A DNA stretch of 64,000 nt from Diphasiastrum complanatum (taxonomy: Eukaryota; Streptophyta; Lycopodiopsida; Lycopodiales; Lycopodiaceae), in the NCBI GenBank assembly GCA_029204225.1, contig MU832548.1:1-64000 (forward strand). Direction: 5' to 3'. Each line of letters opens with the position of its first letter. The stretch's first letter is position 1. The translations under genes were made by a program, and so were the position numbers. Under the pieces are notes generated by a model that saw only the letters and a program-made list of their open reading frames with translations, had not been told where the DNA came from and searched no databases. Positions 32,699 to 46,073 of the stretch are shown here, piece by piece.

Positions 32699-32846
32699 TG
32701 TGAAAAGTTTTTACACTTGGTGTGTGTGGTCGCTAGTACTGAACCTAGGACCCCCCATTCTGGTTGGGTGCCCTACCATTGAGCTACCCGTCCATTTGTG
32801 TTCCTAGAGTGTTGTACAAGGGCTATAGCCTTGACACTTTCTAACA
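32699..32846 (-). repeat. TRIM LTR 1 (5' LTR) with tRNA-like sequence
   Basis: 148 bp. Inside, the minus strand has GGTAGCTCAATGGTA (32788-32774), an exact fit to a tRNA D arm and pol III A box, then a G-rich hairpin, then GGTTCAGTACT (32745-32735) where a B box (GGTTCRANYCC) would be. The order and spacing are those of a tRNA gene. Confidence 0.8.
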
Positions 32847-33892
32847 CTATCTATTCGAACGTGACAACACATTCAAAATACGCAGAGTCCGTCACAAAGA
32901 TAGCTGAGGTGCAGAAGGAAGTCACAAATCTGAAATAGTAGGTCGCTGACCATGGACCTACACAATCAAGCCATAGCAAAAGCACAACCGAAAGGAAAGT
33001 TCACTCTTGACAACAAGCTTCGGAGGTATGTGTTGAAAGATTTCGAACTTTTTGTCAAAGATTAAAGACATGGCTGCCGCACCATTTTAATATCAAATTG
33101 CAATGGAATGTCGACTATCTGATGTTACTAGGCAACATAGGAATTTTTTGGGAGGCTTGGGAGCCAGTTTGGAACAAAGAGAATTTTTTATGGTTATGGG
33201 AGCATTTTTCTGTAAAAGAAAAGAATTATCTTTGTTGGAGCATTTTACAGGGAAAATTTCATGTTTTTCCATTTGGATCAGTTGAAGTGTATATAGGATC
33301 CACTTGTACGTATGCTCTACAATATATAAAACTTAAAGAATATCAATTTTTTGAGGACGGATATCAGAAGCAAAAATTTCGGAAGAAGAATTTGGAATTC
33401 AATTTGTTTACACCATCCGTTAGCACAAATATCGAAGCCCTCAACAAAGCAGGTGTTCAAATCGACATAAACATGGCGTATCCAAAGCTGTACAATTTGT
33501 ATATAGACCAAGAGCGCAATTTTGCATATTACTATGCGAAAATCAAACAAAATATTCAGGAGAGACAAAGATTTTTGAAACATCATGTATTTTGTACATA
33601 TTCTTGTCAGCTGTTCGGGACTTTCTCATCAAAAGCTTTATATTTTGTACAACAATTATATGTTAAATGTAATTTTATGCAGTTTTCAACTCGTTTCTTT
33701 AAAGAAATTACATTACGATCAGACTTCGAAGAAGATGATGGTTTAGTTCAAGCTCTCTTCGATGAAAGCTTGCTACCTGTTAAATTAGAAGAATTTTGTA
33801 ATCAACCAATTGGTCGATATAATTGATCAAAAGAACAATTATTGCTGATTGAAGCCCAAAAGGATCGAAAATTACAAGCAAAAATGGATACC
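32847..33892 (+). pseudogene. Unrecognised decayed coding region, 3' part, with a 242-codon frame
   Basis: Directly after the TRIM the frame YSNVTTHSKYAESVTKIAEV continues the coiled-coil reading to a stop. From 33098 to 33826 a longer frame encodes aromatic-rich sequence: IGIFWEAWEPVWNKENF, FVQQLYVKCNFMQF and FDESLLPVKLEEFCNQ. A second frame overlaps at 33103-33285, so at least one frameshift is likely. No catalytic motif or membrane pattern is clear. It could be a degraded structural protein of a mobile element or a lost host gene. I do not recognise it. Confidence 0.35.
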
Positions 33893-35089
33893 TGATGAAA
33901 CTTTTCTATGATTTTTGTATATGATGCATTTATGAGTTGCTTATTTTGCAAAATCAAATCAACTCAGTCAACCTATATCAGCTCAATATAACCTACCTAA
34001 ACAAACCTCATATAATCAATCCAGATGAAGATATATCTTAACACATGACCTAAGCTCGAAGATTGGACAAAATATTTGAATTGGTTTACCAACACAAATT
34101 GTTCGGCTATTTTTATTGAAGTTACTTTATGTTGTTCGAATTTATTATCCCCGGATGAATATTCATTTAAAAAAAAAATTGACGATATTTTGTTCCAGAG
34201 CAAATCTCAAATGTGGCGATATTGTACCCTTATATGCAAGACTGTTATGCATTGTACAATGTCGAGTCGTTGAGTTTGGGACGGTCGGGTTGGAATTGAG
34301 TTAAGCCGAGTTCAGTTCATGCATTTCATAGTTAGCAATACATTTTGCCCTTTAACGAAAGCATATCAGGACAGATGCCACACTGATCAGTATAAGAGCA
34401 AAAGGAATGTATTAAGTTTGCATAATCCTTCTCTATGTACAAAGCTATCTTTCCATACACAGATAACAAGAGGCATGACTTTGGCATAAGTATTAGGTAC
34501 TAGGGTATATCCGTGCCATACTAGTCCCATGTGCTCCAACAAAAGTCATAGGGAATCCAAGCATCGTATGGCTTGGGCAAATCCATGTCGTTCAAGCACT
34601 TTAAGGTCAAGCTCTTACAAAATTCATAACTTACTCAAAAGAAACTGCTCTTAAGTCCAATACATCATGTCCTTGTTATAAGTAACGTAATTAGCACCTT
34701 ATCAGTTTAGAATATGTGCAAAGTAAGTACTCTTCATAATTATTTATAAGAGTAATCATTTAAAATCTATCGTAAGTATGCATAAATTGTCACATATTAT
34801 CGAAAGCATCATTCAAATCAGTGTTATCTCATATGGCATCATACCTGGGTGTAAGGTGAAGAGATTTCCAACGAGCTACCTATCTCCAATTGCTTTAAAC
34901 GAGATCTTCCTTATATACTAGTGATTATACATAGAGAATAATGAGTTAAAGATAGTGTATTATGGTGATAACAGTATCTTATTCTAAGAAAGATGTTAAT
35001 CATCAATACAACATCATTCATTTTGCAAGCCAATGCTAATATCTTAAAAATCCATAAACATGTCTCCACATTATTTCATACCTTAATTT
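33893..35089. other. No gene recognised
   Basis: AT-rich sequence without recognisable domains; short frames near 33997-34304 on both strands are not convincing. The end blends into a gypsy integrase remnant. Confidence 0.45.
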
Positions 35090-35300
35090 TCAACACGTTT
35101 TTCAAATAGTATAATCGTTTCGAACAGGGAAATGTACGAAGTTATCTCCACTCTTAGCAGTCCTTTCAAAGTTCTTAACAAGATTGGTAGGGCTGCGTAT
35201 ATAGACTAGAACTCCCTGTTGAAACTAAGGTCCATCTTGTCTTCCATGTTCGTTTAAAGGAGCGACTTGGTGGAAAAGATGACCCGATTCCTACAATTTA
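35090..35300 (+). pseudogene. Ty3/gypsy integrase C-terminal remnant
   Basis: Frameshifted plus-strand reading gives PFKVLNKIGRAAYID and then LPVETKVHLVFHVRLKERLG, the conserved GPF-x-V-x-x-I-G-x-x-AY ... LP-x-x-x-x-x-H-x-VFHV pattern at the end of gypsy integrases. At least one frameshift lies between. No chromodomain is seen after it. Confidence 0.7.
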
Positions 35301-35369
35301 GACAAGAATGATCTACTCTCTTCTCTAAGATTCTTTCTTCATAATGGCATCATCTTGACATATTTGTGA

Positions 35370-35620
35370 CTATGAAGAGTAGGTTGCGAACTTCTTCATA
35401 CTGGATTGGATCTTGTTGAGTAATCCAATATAGTAGTTCTGCATTATGGTCTCTAGGCTCAGTAGAACATTATCTTTCACTAGATTGAACAGTCGTATGG
35501 TGTATTGCTGAACTATCTCATCAGGAAACATCTGAAATGAAGCTAATCTCACAAACTCGGTAGTCATGGTTGGAATGCAATATTGTTGTGATGTAAGAAA
35601 TTGCTTGAAGGGTTGTACAA
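35370..35620 (-). pseudogene. Retrotransposon gag-like fragment
   Basis: The minus frame reads TTEFVRLASFQMFPDEIVQQ, YTIRLFNLVKDNVLLS and YYIGLLNKIQSSMKKF. The pattern F-x-x-L-x-x-x-P-x-E-x-x-x-x-Y-x-x-R-x-x-x-L ... GL is that of the gypsy-type gag core domain. It is short, runs into a TA microsatellite, and lies in the opposite orientation to the integrase piece at 35090. Confidence 0.5.
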
Positions 35621-35629
35621 CTGTGGTGT

Positions 35630-35632
<3 letters not shown>

Positions 35633-35704
<72 letters not shown>
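35633..35704. repeat. (TA)n(GA)n compound microsatellite
   Basis: About 50 bp of TA (35633-35682) are followed directly by about 22 bp of GA (35683-35704). Confidence 0.97.
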
Positions 35705-37286
<1,582 letters not shown>

Positions 37287-37384
37287 GCGCATGCGTTCTC
37301 GATCATTCAAGGTCGCGAAGGTCCCGAACATTCATGAACTTTCAAAGATTCTCATGTCAGCCTTTGAACTTTCAAAAAAATTCT

Positions 37385-37757
<373 letters not shown>

Positions 37758-37772
37758 CTAAGAAGAAATTTT

Positions 37773-37930
37773 TTTGATGGGTCTCCACCTCTCTCTCTCC
37801 ATCTCTCTCTCTCTATCTCTCTCCACCCGTCGCGGCGGGTTCAGCCCCCCATCCGAAGAGACGGTCTCCACCCGTCGTAGAGGGTGGAGACCCCCATCCG
37901 AAAAGATAAAACAAGACTAGAGACCCATCA
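37773..37930. repeat. GC-rich hairpin-forming repeat unit after the CT tracts
   Basis: The words GATGGGTCTCCAC, CCACCCGTCG and CCCATCCGAA recur at short intervals. GGTCTCCACCC (37863-37873) and GGGTGGAGACC (37882-37892) form a perfect 11-bp stem with an 8-nt loop. A related unit precedes the first CT tract (37017-37050). Confidence 0.75.
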
Positions 37931-37939
37931 GAAGTAGCT

Positions 37940-38060
37940 ACACTGACCTGTGCTCTCTCTCTCCTCAACATTTCAGACACACAAATCGGCCATGTGTCTG
38001 AAGCTCAGACCTCCAAGGAAGTCTGGGATATCTTGAGCACCCTAAGATGAAATCTCAAAT
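37940..38060 (+). pseudogene. Small copia gag fragment
   Basis: The frame reads ISDTQIGHVSEAQTSKEVWD and ILSTL before a stop. This is the conserved region of copia gags also seen as IKDTQISHIRAAQTAKDAL at 8272-8559. Nothing else of the element is recognisable next to it. Confidence 0.55.
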
Positions 38061-39120
38061 TAGAGATAGGTTCATATTTGTCAATAAAGGCCTAAATAGT
38101 GTTTGTACTATTCTTGAAAAGTAGATAAGTGGATGAGGTCAAGTTTGGACCCATTCTAATTGGCTAATTTTCATACATTGCATCTAGACTAGAGTTTCTA
38201 GGTCATTTGGTGAGATACCAAAAAAATTTCATTTAGAGCAAGTTTAGGGCAATTGGACAAATGACATTTTAGCAACTACAAATAGTAGTACCTATGTGGA
38301 GAACATATCATTGTATTCTCTTTTGATTTAGAGAATTCATCTTTTGGTCCTATATCCATCTCATGTGTATTCCTCTTGATATCTTGGTTTTCTCTGTGTA
38401 GAATGTTGACTTTCTTGTCCTAAGATGTCACAAAATTGTCGTGAACAATTTGCGAAATCTTCTGGACCATTCTTTAAGCTCAGAGACTATCATCTGTCGC
38501 AAATAATTCACGAAACATGAGCTGAGATGAAGAGATAGACTGTTGCGAAATATTCGCGAACAGAAATTATTTAATTCTTGAAAACGAAGTGTCTATTTGA
38601 ATATCAACCGTCATAAATGGTTAGATCTATTGTTACAGAATTGAAAGGCCAAAAGACCTATAAATAAAAGGCCAAAAGACCTGTCTTGTATCAATATAAA
38701 TACATGTGCATTACTCATTGTAACTAACTCATTCAATCAGAGACACAACAGCGAGATAAGACAACAAGAGATGTATACTGAGTCAGATTCAGAATTATAA
38801 ATTCGTTTTTGATCAATAATTGCTAATTGTCTTAAGTTGTCTCTTACTTCCGCACATAATTTTTGCATGCATATTCAATCAAAACTAATATTGTTCTATT
38901 AGTATATAGATCAGATACAATCCAAATTGAAAGTAAATTGTTCGAGGAAGATTCTAATATACCAATTTGGATTGTATACTAAATGGTGCAAATGAAAAAA
39001 GAGAGATTGCTTTATATATAGTGGCTTGACTTCCAGCTCATGACCTTCATTGACCAGGGAAGATTTTATTTACATTTATGGTATTACAATTATTTCTTTA
39101 GAGTATCGATGCTAAACAAT
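38061..39120. other. No gene; LTR-like sequence
   Basis: A TATA-like CCTATAAATAAAAGG at about 38660, doubled phrases (AAAGGCCAAAAGACCT twice) and TTCGCGAA-type words suggest a decayed LTR. No bounds can be set. Confidence 0.35.
38915..38977. repeat. Perfect 15-bp inverted repeat, 33-nt loop
   Basis: ATACAATCCAAATTG at 38915-38929 is the exact complement of CAATTTGGATTGTAT at 38963-38977. It could be a transcribed hairpin or mobile-element end; nothing decides which. Confidence 0.6.
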
Positions 39121-40862
39121 TCTACGTTGAGACTTTACAACACCTTCTTGAACATATTGATGGGTCATTTGAACATATTACATTTGGCTGGTCATAGATT
39201 TCTAGAATGATCGATATAGCTCCTTTGATGTATTTTTTGATTTTTGAATAAAAAATATGATCATGTTGTTGTTCACAAAATAGATGATTTAAGAGATTTG
39301 TTTTGGAAAAATTGGGACATGGATTAACTATAGATGTAGAATTGTATGAGACACAATACACAAAACACCCTTGGTAAAGGTTTAAGCCGTATCATGTTTT
39401 GCCCATCAAATGTTAATGAAGAGCTATTTAAGTTATATGATTGTCGATTCAAATTGGCATATTTGCTATTCATCTTTCTCTCACAACATAAAAGGGAGTA
39501 TCTTTGCATTCAAATGTTTGGGATCCTATGTTGCCATGACTTGACTTTTTGACCTTGCAATTTCACCAGCCAATGAGTCATAGTTTTTCTGTAATCACCC
39601 CTAACTTGGCACAGGGCCGATTTCTTGATTTACTTCCAAAGTGCCATTTTTTCTATAACCCCCCAAGTGTCTTTTATATACAATAGTCTTTAGATCTTTT
39701 TATTTATTTTTCTTTGATTTTTAAATTTCCTCTCCTTTTTTTAACATATTACATTCACTTGAAATGCTAGTTTGACTTCAAATTTATTATCACAAAAAAT
39801 TAAATTATATGACATATTTAATATTTATCATGTTATGAATGTTTCATCACATTGAAACTTGATCGCTTGTATGTTTATTGAATTTGTTTCTTTTGTATGT
39901 GCCAAATGTAGACCTTAATAAAGTCTAGCTTTTGTAAGTAGTCATACCTTGCCAATTTCTAAGCACCTTATCAATGCAAAGTTGTTGGCCAAGGTTTACT
40001 ATTTGTGCAAATATACGTGGGCACGATTAGAGCTAGGGAATGAGTTTACTCTATTATCTAGGAGTAGGTGGAATGGAATTCAAGAAGTAGCTTGTTACGC
40101 ACGTAATTGTGGAATGAAGAGTTTTCTTATTCCAATGTCTTCTCATCCCATCCCCCACAAACTTTATAAGAGTACATTTCTAATTTTATAGAGAGCTTAT
40201 ATTTTATAACGAGTATGAGTCATTCTCATCCAATAATACTAAATTGTAAACATATAAATTTCACCACAACATTTGAGCAATATGCAAATAGATTACGTGT
40301 TCATTCCATAAAACATTTATTTTATATAAGAAACGTATGCTAGTAGATTTAAGGTTGTAGCCATGTTAGAAATACTTTTGAATGTCTCATTGGAAATGGA
40401 AACTAGTAGATAATATCCTTTGTCACATTCCTATTTACATTTCTTTGAGATTTTCCAAGCAATACATGCATATTAAACATATGTTACTACCTTCACATAG
40501 CTCACATCAAATTATCCATATCCATGAGAATTGTTGCTAGATCCTTCATCTTGTGATATTAATTCCAATTTTGAGATTTCTTTCCCATTTGAAAAGTCAA
40601 AGGATTAACTTTATGAGCCCATGATATCTCATCATTCATGGGCCAATTCGACAAACATATATTTTAAAAGCATATGGGTCTTTGCATTATAGTCTTTTCT
40701 TGCTAAATCGTGAAGTTAATTTTTCTTTGCACAGGCATAATCTATATAATCGTAAAATCAGTTTTAACATTTTTACAAAGAAAATGGAGCAGCCTCGCTG
40801 AACGTAATCTGTGGGGCAAAAAGTTTTATGGCAAATTTGTTTTATAGGCACCTTCCAGATGT

Positions 40863-40910
40863 CGAAAGGTGCATGTAAAAAAATCTACCTTTTTTTACAT
40901 GCACCTTTCG
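40863..40910. repeat. Perfect palindrome: 21-bp arms, 6-nt loop
   Basis: CGAAAGGTGCATGTAAAAAAA (40863-40883), then TCTACC, then its exact complement (40890-40910). A third related word, GCAAGGTGTGCGTAAAAAA, follows at 40914. The arms are long enough to form a stable hairpin in RNA or extruded DNA. Confidence 0.85.
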
Positions 40911-41160
40911 CCTGCAAGGTGTGCGTAAAAAAGATTATCTCAAAAAAATTTCCCTAAGGCGCAACACCTTCGAGCACGGAAGCACCCCGCCACCCCCCCA
41001 AAATGTCCAATATTTTTTTTAGCTTATCTACTCAATAGTCAAATCCATTACAAAGTGTACCCCTTTGTATCATTTTAAAGTAAAGTATGTTTTCCATGAT
41101 GCAATTTCCAGGTGGATGCTTGTTGTGAAACAAATGATCCTCAGCTATCAAATGCATAAG

Positions 41161-41162
<2 letters not shown>

Positions 41163-41205
<43 letters not shown>
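41163..41205. repeat. (CA)n microsatellite
   Basis: An uninterrupted CA run of about 43 bp. Confidence 0.97.
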
Positions 41206-41207
<2 letters not shown>

Positions 41208-42180
41208 CGTCAATGGCGGACTGTGCGGCAATGGCGAACGTGCGTCGATGATCATATACCTTAGATTATATATACCTGGAAATAAAAATGAGAAAATTTC
41301 ACACGCCAGTTTTTTATTGTTTCCTTCCTCAGTATATTTTTGAAATATAGCAAAGCACGCAAACATTATGTCATACATTAAAATTTGGTTTCCATAAGAT
41401 ATTGGATTTTTGACATTCAAAAGGATGATTATTTTGGCTTTATATAATAAGTATAATTGGCAGACCTCTTTTGGATTTCAATACCAAATACTTGAAATAT
41501 AACAAGCAAGAAAACTTAGTGTGCAGCAAAATTTGTAAAAGACAGACCAAAAGAACCAAGGGCCCTTAATGAAAATAAGTTGGAAAGGGAGAGGAAAGCA
41601 ACAAGCTACTCCATATGAATGTGGCTAGTACATGTGAGGACTAGCATGAAGACTTTAACTCAGGAACCACAAATGTTTGTACTAACACTAAATGCACAAT
41701 CAAGGAAGAAAGTATTGAAAAATCAATAAGATAGAATAACATGCATGCTAGTGGCATGTCCACATATTATATGAATCAGTACAAGCTCATAGTTTGTTGT
41801 TAATGTCCACCATCTCCAACAAGAAACACACCAAAACCTAGAGACATGTCTTTAGCTATAAGTGCCTCATAAACTTCTCTTGATCACTTGAACACATGAT
41901 TTTCTTGATTTGGCAAGGCAAGGTCAACAAATTTGTGACTTGATCTGCAAGATTATATTGTAGACATAACTAGATAACTAGATACGTACATAACTAGATA
42001 TGTACATCAGAAACAGGTCGAAAGACTTTGTAGACACGTGAAACTATAGATGGAGTGATGGAGTCGAAAAGGCATAATAGCTGACATAATACACATGGAA
42101 AGTGCACCTATTTGCATGGGCCATATCCACCCTCTGGATGTGGAAAATTTATAAAACCATTTCAACTTTGTTGGTTAGAT

Positions 42181-43420
42181 AGTGAACTATAAGAGAGCAA
42201 GCTTATTTTTTATCTGTTTCAAGCCTCCCACAAAGAAATTGAGTTACAAGAGTCAGCAAGGCTTGGTAGGTCCTGCTAATTCTTCACTGGAGAGCTGGGG
42301 AGTGGCCAGAAGGCATGGAGTTGCTGTGGATGTATGCAGAAGATTTATTCCCAATATGGTTCTGAGAAGTAAACTTAGACTTTGTTTTCTTCAAGTCCAC
42401 CAGCTCATCTGGCCTGTCATTCAGATGAGAAACATTTGTCTTCCTCCACCTTCACAGATAGAAATCATCAGCAAAATTATTGCGAAATGCACACTGAACA
42501 CAGAAGATATATGCCAACAGCAGTATAGCAGTACAAAGAATAACATGAAAAAAAATGAATGCATCTATATTCCTGAATAGCTACATATTGAACAAAGAGC
42601 ATGACATAAGACCCCCATCATAGGCAGCACTGTCAGAATACAGAGAAGAAGCCTCAAGAATTATACTGTGAAAATCAGAATCACGTTTTTTCTGCTTTGG
42701 TATTAGGAATCTCAGAGTATTGCCCAATTTCCTGCCTATATACATTTGTGGTTGGAAGTCCAAACTATGGATCTGCCAGAAAAAGGAATTCCACAATTGC
42801 CACGAGAACTTTTCAAAATTTGGCAAAATTGAACACTGATGCAGCCCACAACGCTCTATAGCTAGAGAAACTTCAGATTTTTGCTTGTGAGGCTGTTCAG
42901 AAAATATAATTGAGGTCCTTTGCAATAGAAGAGAAGCTGTGGTAGATGTTGTGTCAAGAGACTAGGAAAAGGAGGCTCACAAAAACGCAATAAGAGAGGC
43001 TTTCAAGAATGCAGCAATACTACTCCAAAGAGCATACCAATCTTTACTCTTAACAGCTTCGAAGAGCTCTTCTGTCTTTGACTCAGACCCACCAAAGGAG
43101 TTCCATTTCTGAAGATGAGAAGTTCCACCCTGCAGAATATTTTGATGTTTGAGAGACTCTGCTTACCACAAAATTATTCCCCAAAAACTACTTTTGATCT
43201 GAAAGCTTCAAGGGATGTAATCACAATTTGGCCAAAAAAACTTAACTGCAGTTTTGGAAGATGCAGCAAAAGCTTTTTCTTCCAAACCTTGCTTTTTCTT
43301 CCAGTTGATAATTTCTTCCTTGGTGTTGGACGAATTCCTGTTTGAGGCTGAAAAAACGGCATAAGCCCATCATCAGTAAGGCCAGTTTTTTGATATGTAG
43401 GAAATCCACTCAAGGAAATT
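42181..43420 (-). pseudogene. Unrecognised possible coding remnant
   Basis: Minus-strand readings have protein-like composition: 43413-43174 (GLMPFFQPQTGIRPTPRKK), about 43140-42970 (GGTSHLQKWNSFGGSESKTE, LFEAVKSKDWYALWSSIAAF) and 42925-42581 (FEKFSWQLWNSFFWQIHSLD). Stops lie between them. Plus-strand frames such as 42182-42580 overlap. I recognise no family. It could be the end of a decayed host gene or a transposon. Confidence 0.25.
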
Positions 43421-44041
43421 GTAAGAGTGTCAATCCTGATAAAAACACTTGCCTACGGTTCCAATTTGAAAAAGTTCAAATCAGCCTCAGCATCCCACGC
43501 TTCTTTATATAGGCAACAAATAAAGTGCTCGCTAGCTTCCTATGCGATCAGAGCAACTGATTACATTAACTGCAGATTTCACTGCTAGTCCAATGGGTTA
43601 TTGCAATGGGCATTTTATTTCAGAACGTGATTTAAACTGAATTCTCTTTTCTCCAACAAAATCCCATTCACAACTATACTAGATATTTTTAGTCTTTTAT
43701 TCTGGTATGGCATTGGAGTGGAGCTTTTCCTGTGCTTTTAGTGGAAGAGAGAAATCTGTACCTTTTTTTGAGAGCTTGGGAGAGCTCCAGCCAGCCATCA
43801 GGGATCCCATTTCAAAAATCTGTCTATAATCGCTACAGTCTATAATCGGTACAAGATGGCCAGAGAGCAACTCAAGGCAAAAACCTTATGCATGAACTTC
43901 GCAAATCTGAATTATACTAGAAAAACCGCAAAATCCAAACTGCATAATGAGCTGAAAAGCGAAACGCTGAATAGCGCGAAACTGCTAACTGACGACCATT
44001 GATCTTCCAGACCCGAGACTCATTCACAAATCAGAATGACC

Positions 44042-44085
<44 letters not shown>

Positions 44086-45962
44086 CTATTTTTGCTTATG
44101 AGCTTTCCACTGGAACGCAACATCAGATACTTTATTTAATGGGTTCTCCGGGGAAAAGGCTAGAATGACCAATGTTTGTTTCCATTGTGGTCACCCTGGA
44201 TTTATGAAATTTTGCCCAGAACTAAAAAAAAGCGCAGCTCAAGTGGGTTGCATAGCTAAAGTTGGGACAATACATTTAACCATACTTTGACTACTTTTGC
44301 CAAAGGGCTCTACCTAACTAAACATAGATTACCTATACTTTGAGGTTTGAGTCTTTGAGAAGGTTCTAGTGTTATGTGTCATTCAATCATTAGATGTGCA
44401 CATGCAAATTTTGGCTTAAGGCTTAATGCTAGGTATCCATTTCTCATTGGCACATGAAAGTTAGGATAGAGAGTTTTAGCCTTAGGCAAGCGCACACACC
44501 TAAAATTATGATGTTTAAGGTGGCTAGAGAATACACAAAGAAGAATCACGCACTTGACATTATGTTATGTAATCAGCTCAAAGCTATTGTGTGTAAGCAT
44601 GAATTAATAGAAATCCCTTACTATAGAATGCTAACATAAAGGCTCATGTGAATGCCATTTGTCGTTTCTTTCAAGTTAACTTCAAATGCATGAAAGGATA
44701 TAGTTGAAGTCGCTAGGAATCTCAAGGTTTGTTAAGGTTAAGCTCCTTGATTTCTGGTGAGTGGCACTATTGAGCATGCTCAACCTTTGGACCATTCTAC
44801 TTTTATATATTTCGTTATGATTTCTAAGGGCACCTCTATGTGGTGTGCATGGAGTTATATTACAATATGTGGCCTCCTTATATAGATTGGGGTTCTCCCA
44901 ACTTAACATAGCCCATCTTTTCTACAATGATGTACATTTTGTATATAGTGAAAGTTATATTTAATTAAATATTTTGGAGCATAGCTTCGTGTCATTTCCC
45001 ACTAGATGATGGGATAAAGAGATGTCTTATTCTTGGAAAAAAATCCATAACCCCTTGGGAGTCTATTGATGTCATTCACCCTTGGTGAGAGAGGTTTCCC
45101 ATGAGTTGTTCCTAGTATGATGAATAGACTCCATCTTACACAAAGGTTTTCACAAAACTAACCATGAAGCTTGACTTTAGGACCTAACAAACTTAAACAT
45201 CATGTGAGCATGGGTCACACTCAATGGTGAGACAAAGTTAATCGGGCAAGGTGAGTCAACAACATGAATTTTTTTGAATAAAATTTGTGAGAACGGCCCT
45301 TATGGGAAATTACACAATAATGCACTCCACACAAAATCTTTATAAAAGGCAAAAAATTTGTAGCTCAAGAATGTTCTACACTAAGAACCAAACATCAAAA
45401 AAATCTCAATTATAAACAAAATAACAAATTAGAAATTGGCCATTTACAAAGGAATAGAATTTTGTTGATAGTTGAAATAGTGAATGCTAAAAAAGAAAAA
45501 TTTAGGATGAAGATCATGAAAGACTTGGACTATGAAAAAAAAAATCCAGAAATTAGCCTTTAGGTACACAAAATTCTACAAACAAACTAGCAATCAAATA
45601 AGATACAATATACTTTCTGACTACCATTGAGTTATAACTTGAAGAAATTCTAGAAATTTATCTGAGAGTCACATAAAGAAATTGATACAAAAGAAAAAAT
45701 GTGTTAAACTTTTTTCTAGCTGGGGACTGGACCAACTAAAAATGTTCAAACTAAAATCGATAAGATATTTCTATTTGGATGTGAAAGGGACGTCCACCAG
45801 AGAGGTTATTAGTCTAAGGTCTTTAAAAATGGAAGGAGATCACTTATGGGGTGATCATGAGGTTGTCATGATATTTCTCTTCCTTAGTGAATCATAATGG
45901 AGAGTGAGGAGGACTGGCTTTTCTAGGAGTAAAACTTGGTTTGTTAAACTATAATACATCTT
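43421..45962. other. Mostly non-coding; GA microsatellite and a zinc-knuckle relic
   Basis: A GA run spans 44046-44082. At about 44165-44230 the plus strand reads MTNVCFHCGHPGFMKFCPEL, like a retroviral zinc knuckle whose histidine spacing is damaged, so it is probably a gag relic. Frames at 44454-44639 and 45682-45897 are unrecognised. Confidence 0.4.
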
Positions 45963-46065
45963 GGTAAAAAAGAAGTGCCAAATTTTTTTGGTATAATTAG
46001 AAATTTGAAGAGCAAAGACCTTAACAAAAAGGAGTTAGCTTTGTTGTATAAACATAGTACCAATT
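45963..46065 (+). repeat. Copy of an unknown repeated ORF (start)
   Basis: Encodes GKKEVPNFFGIIRNLKSKDL, NKKELALLYKH before breaking off. The same reading, with few changes, starts the minus-strand frame at 63491. The copia at 46074 begins just after, so it may have landed in this repeat. Confidence 0.6.
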
Positions 46066-46073
46066 AATTTTTG

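Larger units (their letters stand above)
32295..32846 (-). mobile_element. TRIM: tandem three-LTR miniature retrotransposon
   Basis: Three LTRs of about 140-148 bp alternate with two internal pieces of 66 and 52 bp. On the minus strand each LTR runs TGTTAGAAAGTGTCAAGG to TTTTCACA. Internal piece two starts with the primer site TGGTATCAGAGCC and ends with the polypurine tract CTTGAGGGGGAG; piece one has a decayed primer site (TGTAATTAGAGCC) and CTTAAGGGGGAG. The 5-mer CTATC lies directly on both sides (32290-32294 and 32847-32851), so the whole array is one insertion. No protein is encoded: such terminal-repeat retrotransposons in miniature depend on other elements. Confidence 0.9.
39121..42180. 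other. No gene recognised; AT-rich
   Basis: Short frames on both strands are not convincing. The stretch holds a near-perfect palindrome at 40863-40910 and a CA microsatellite at 41163-41205. No transposon domains are visible. Confidence 0.45.

Noticed and set aside
32774-32788. A genuine tRNA gene on the minus strand
   Set aside because: The D arm fits well, but acceptor and T arms do not pair and the sequence lies inside an LTR present three times; it is tRNA-like, not a tRNA gene.
33098-33826. Endogenous virus-derived gene
   Set aside because: No polymerase, capsid or movement-protein motif can be seen; composition alone is not evidence.
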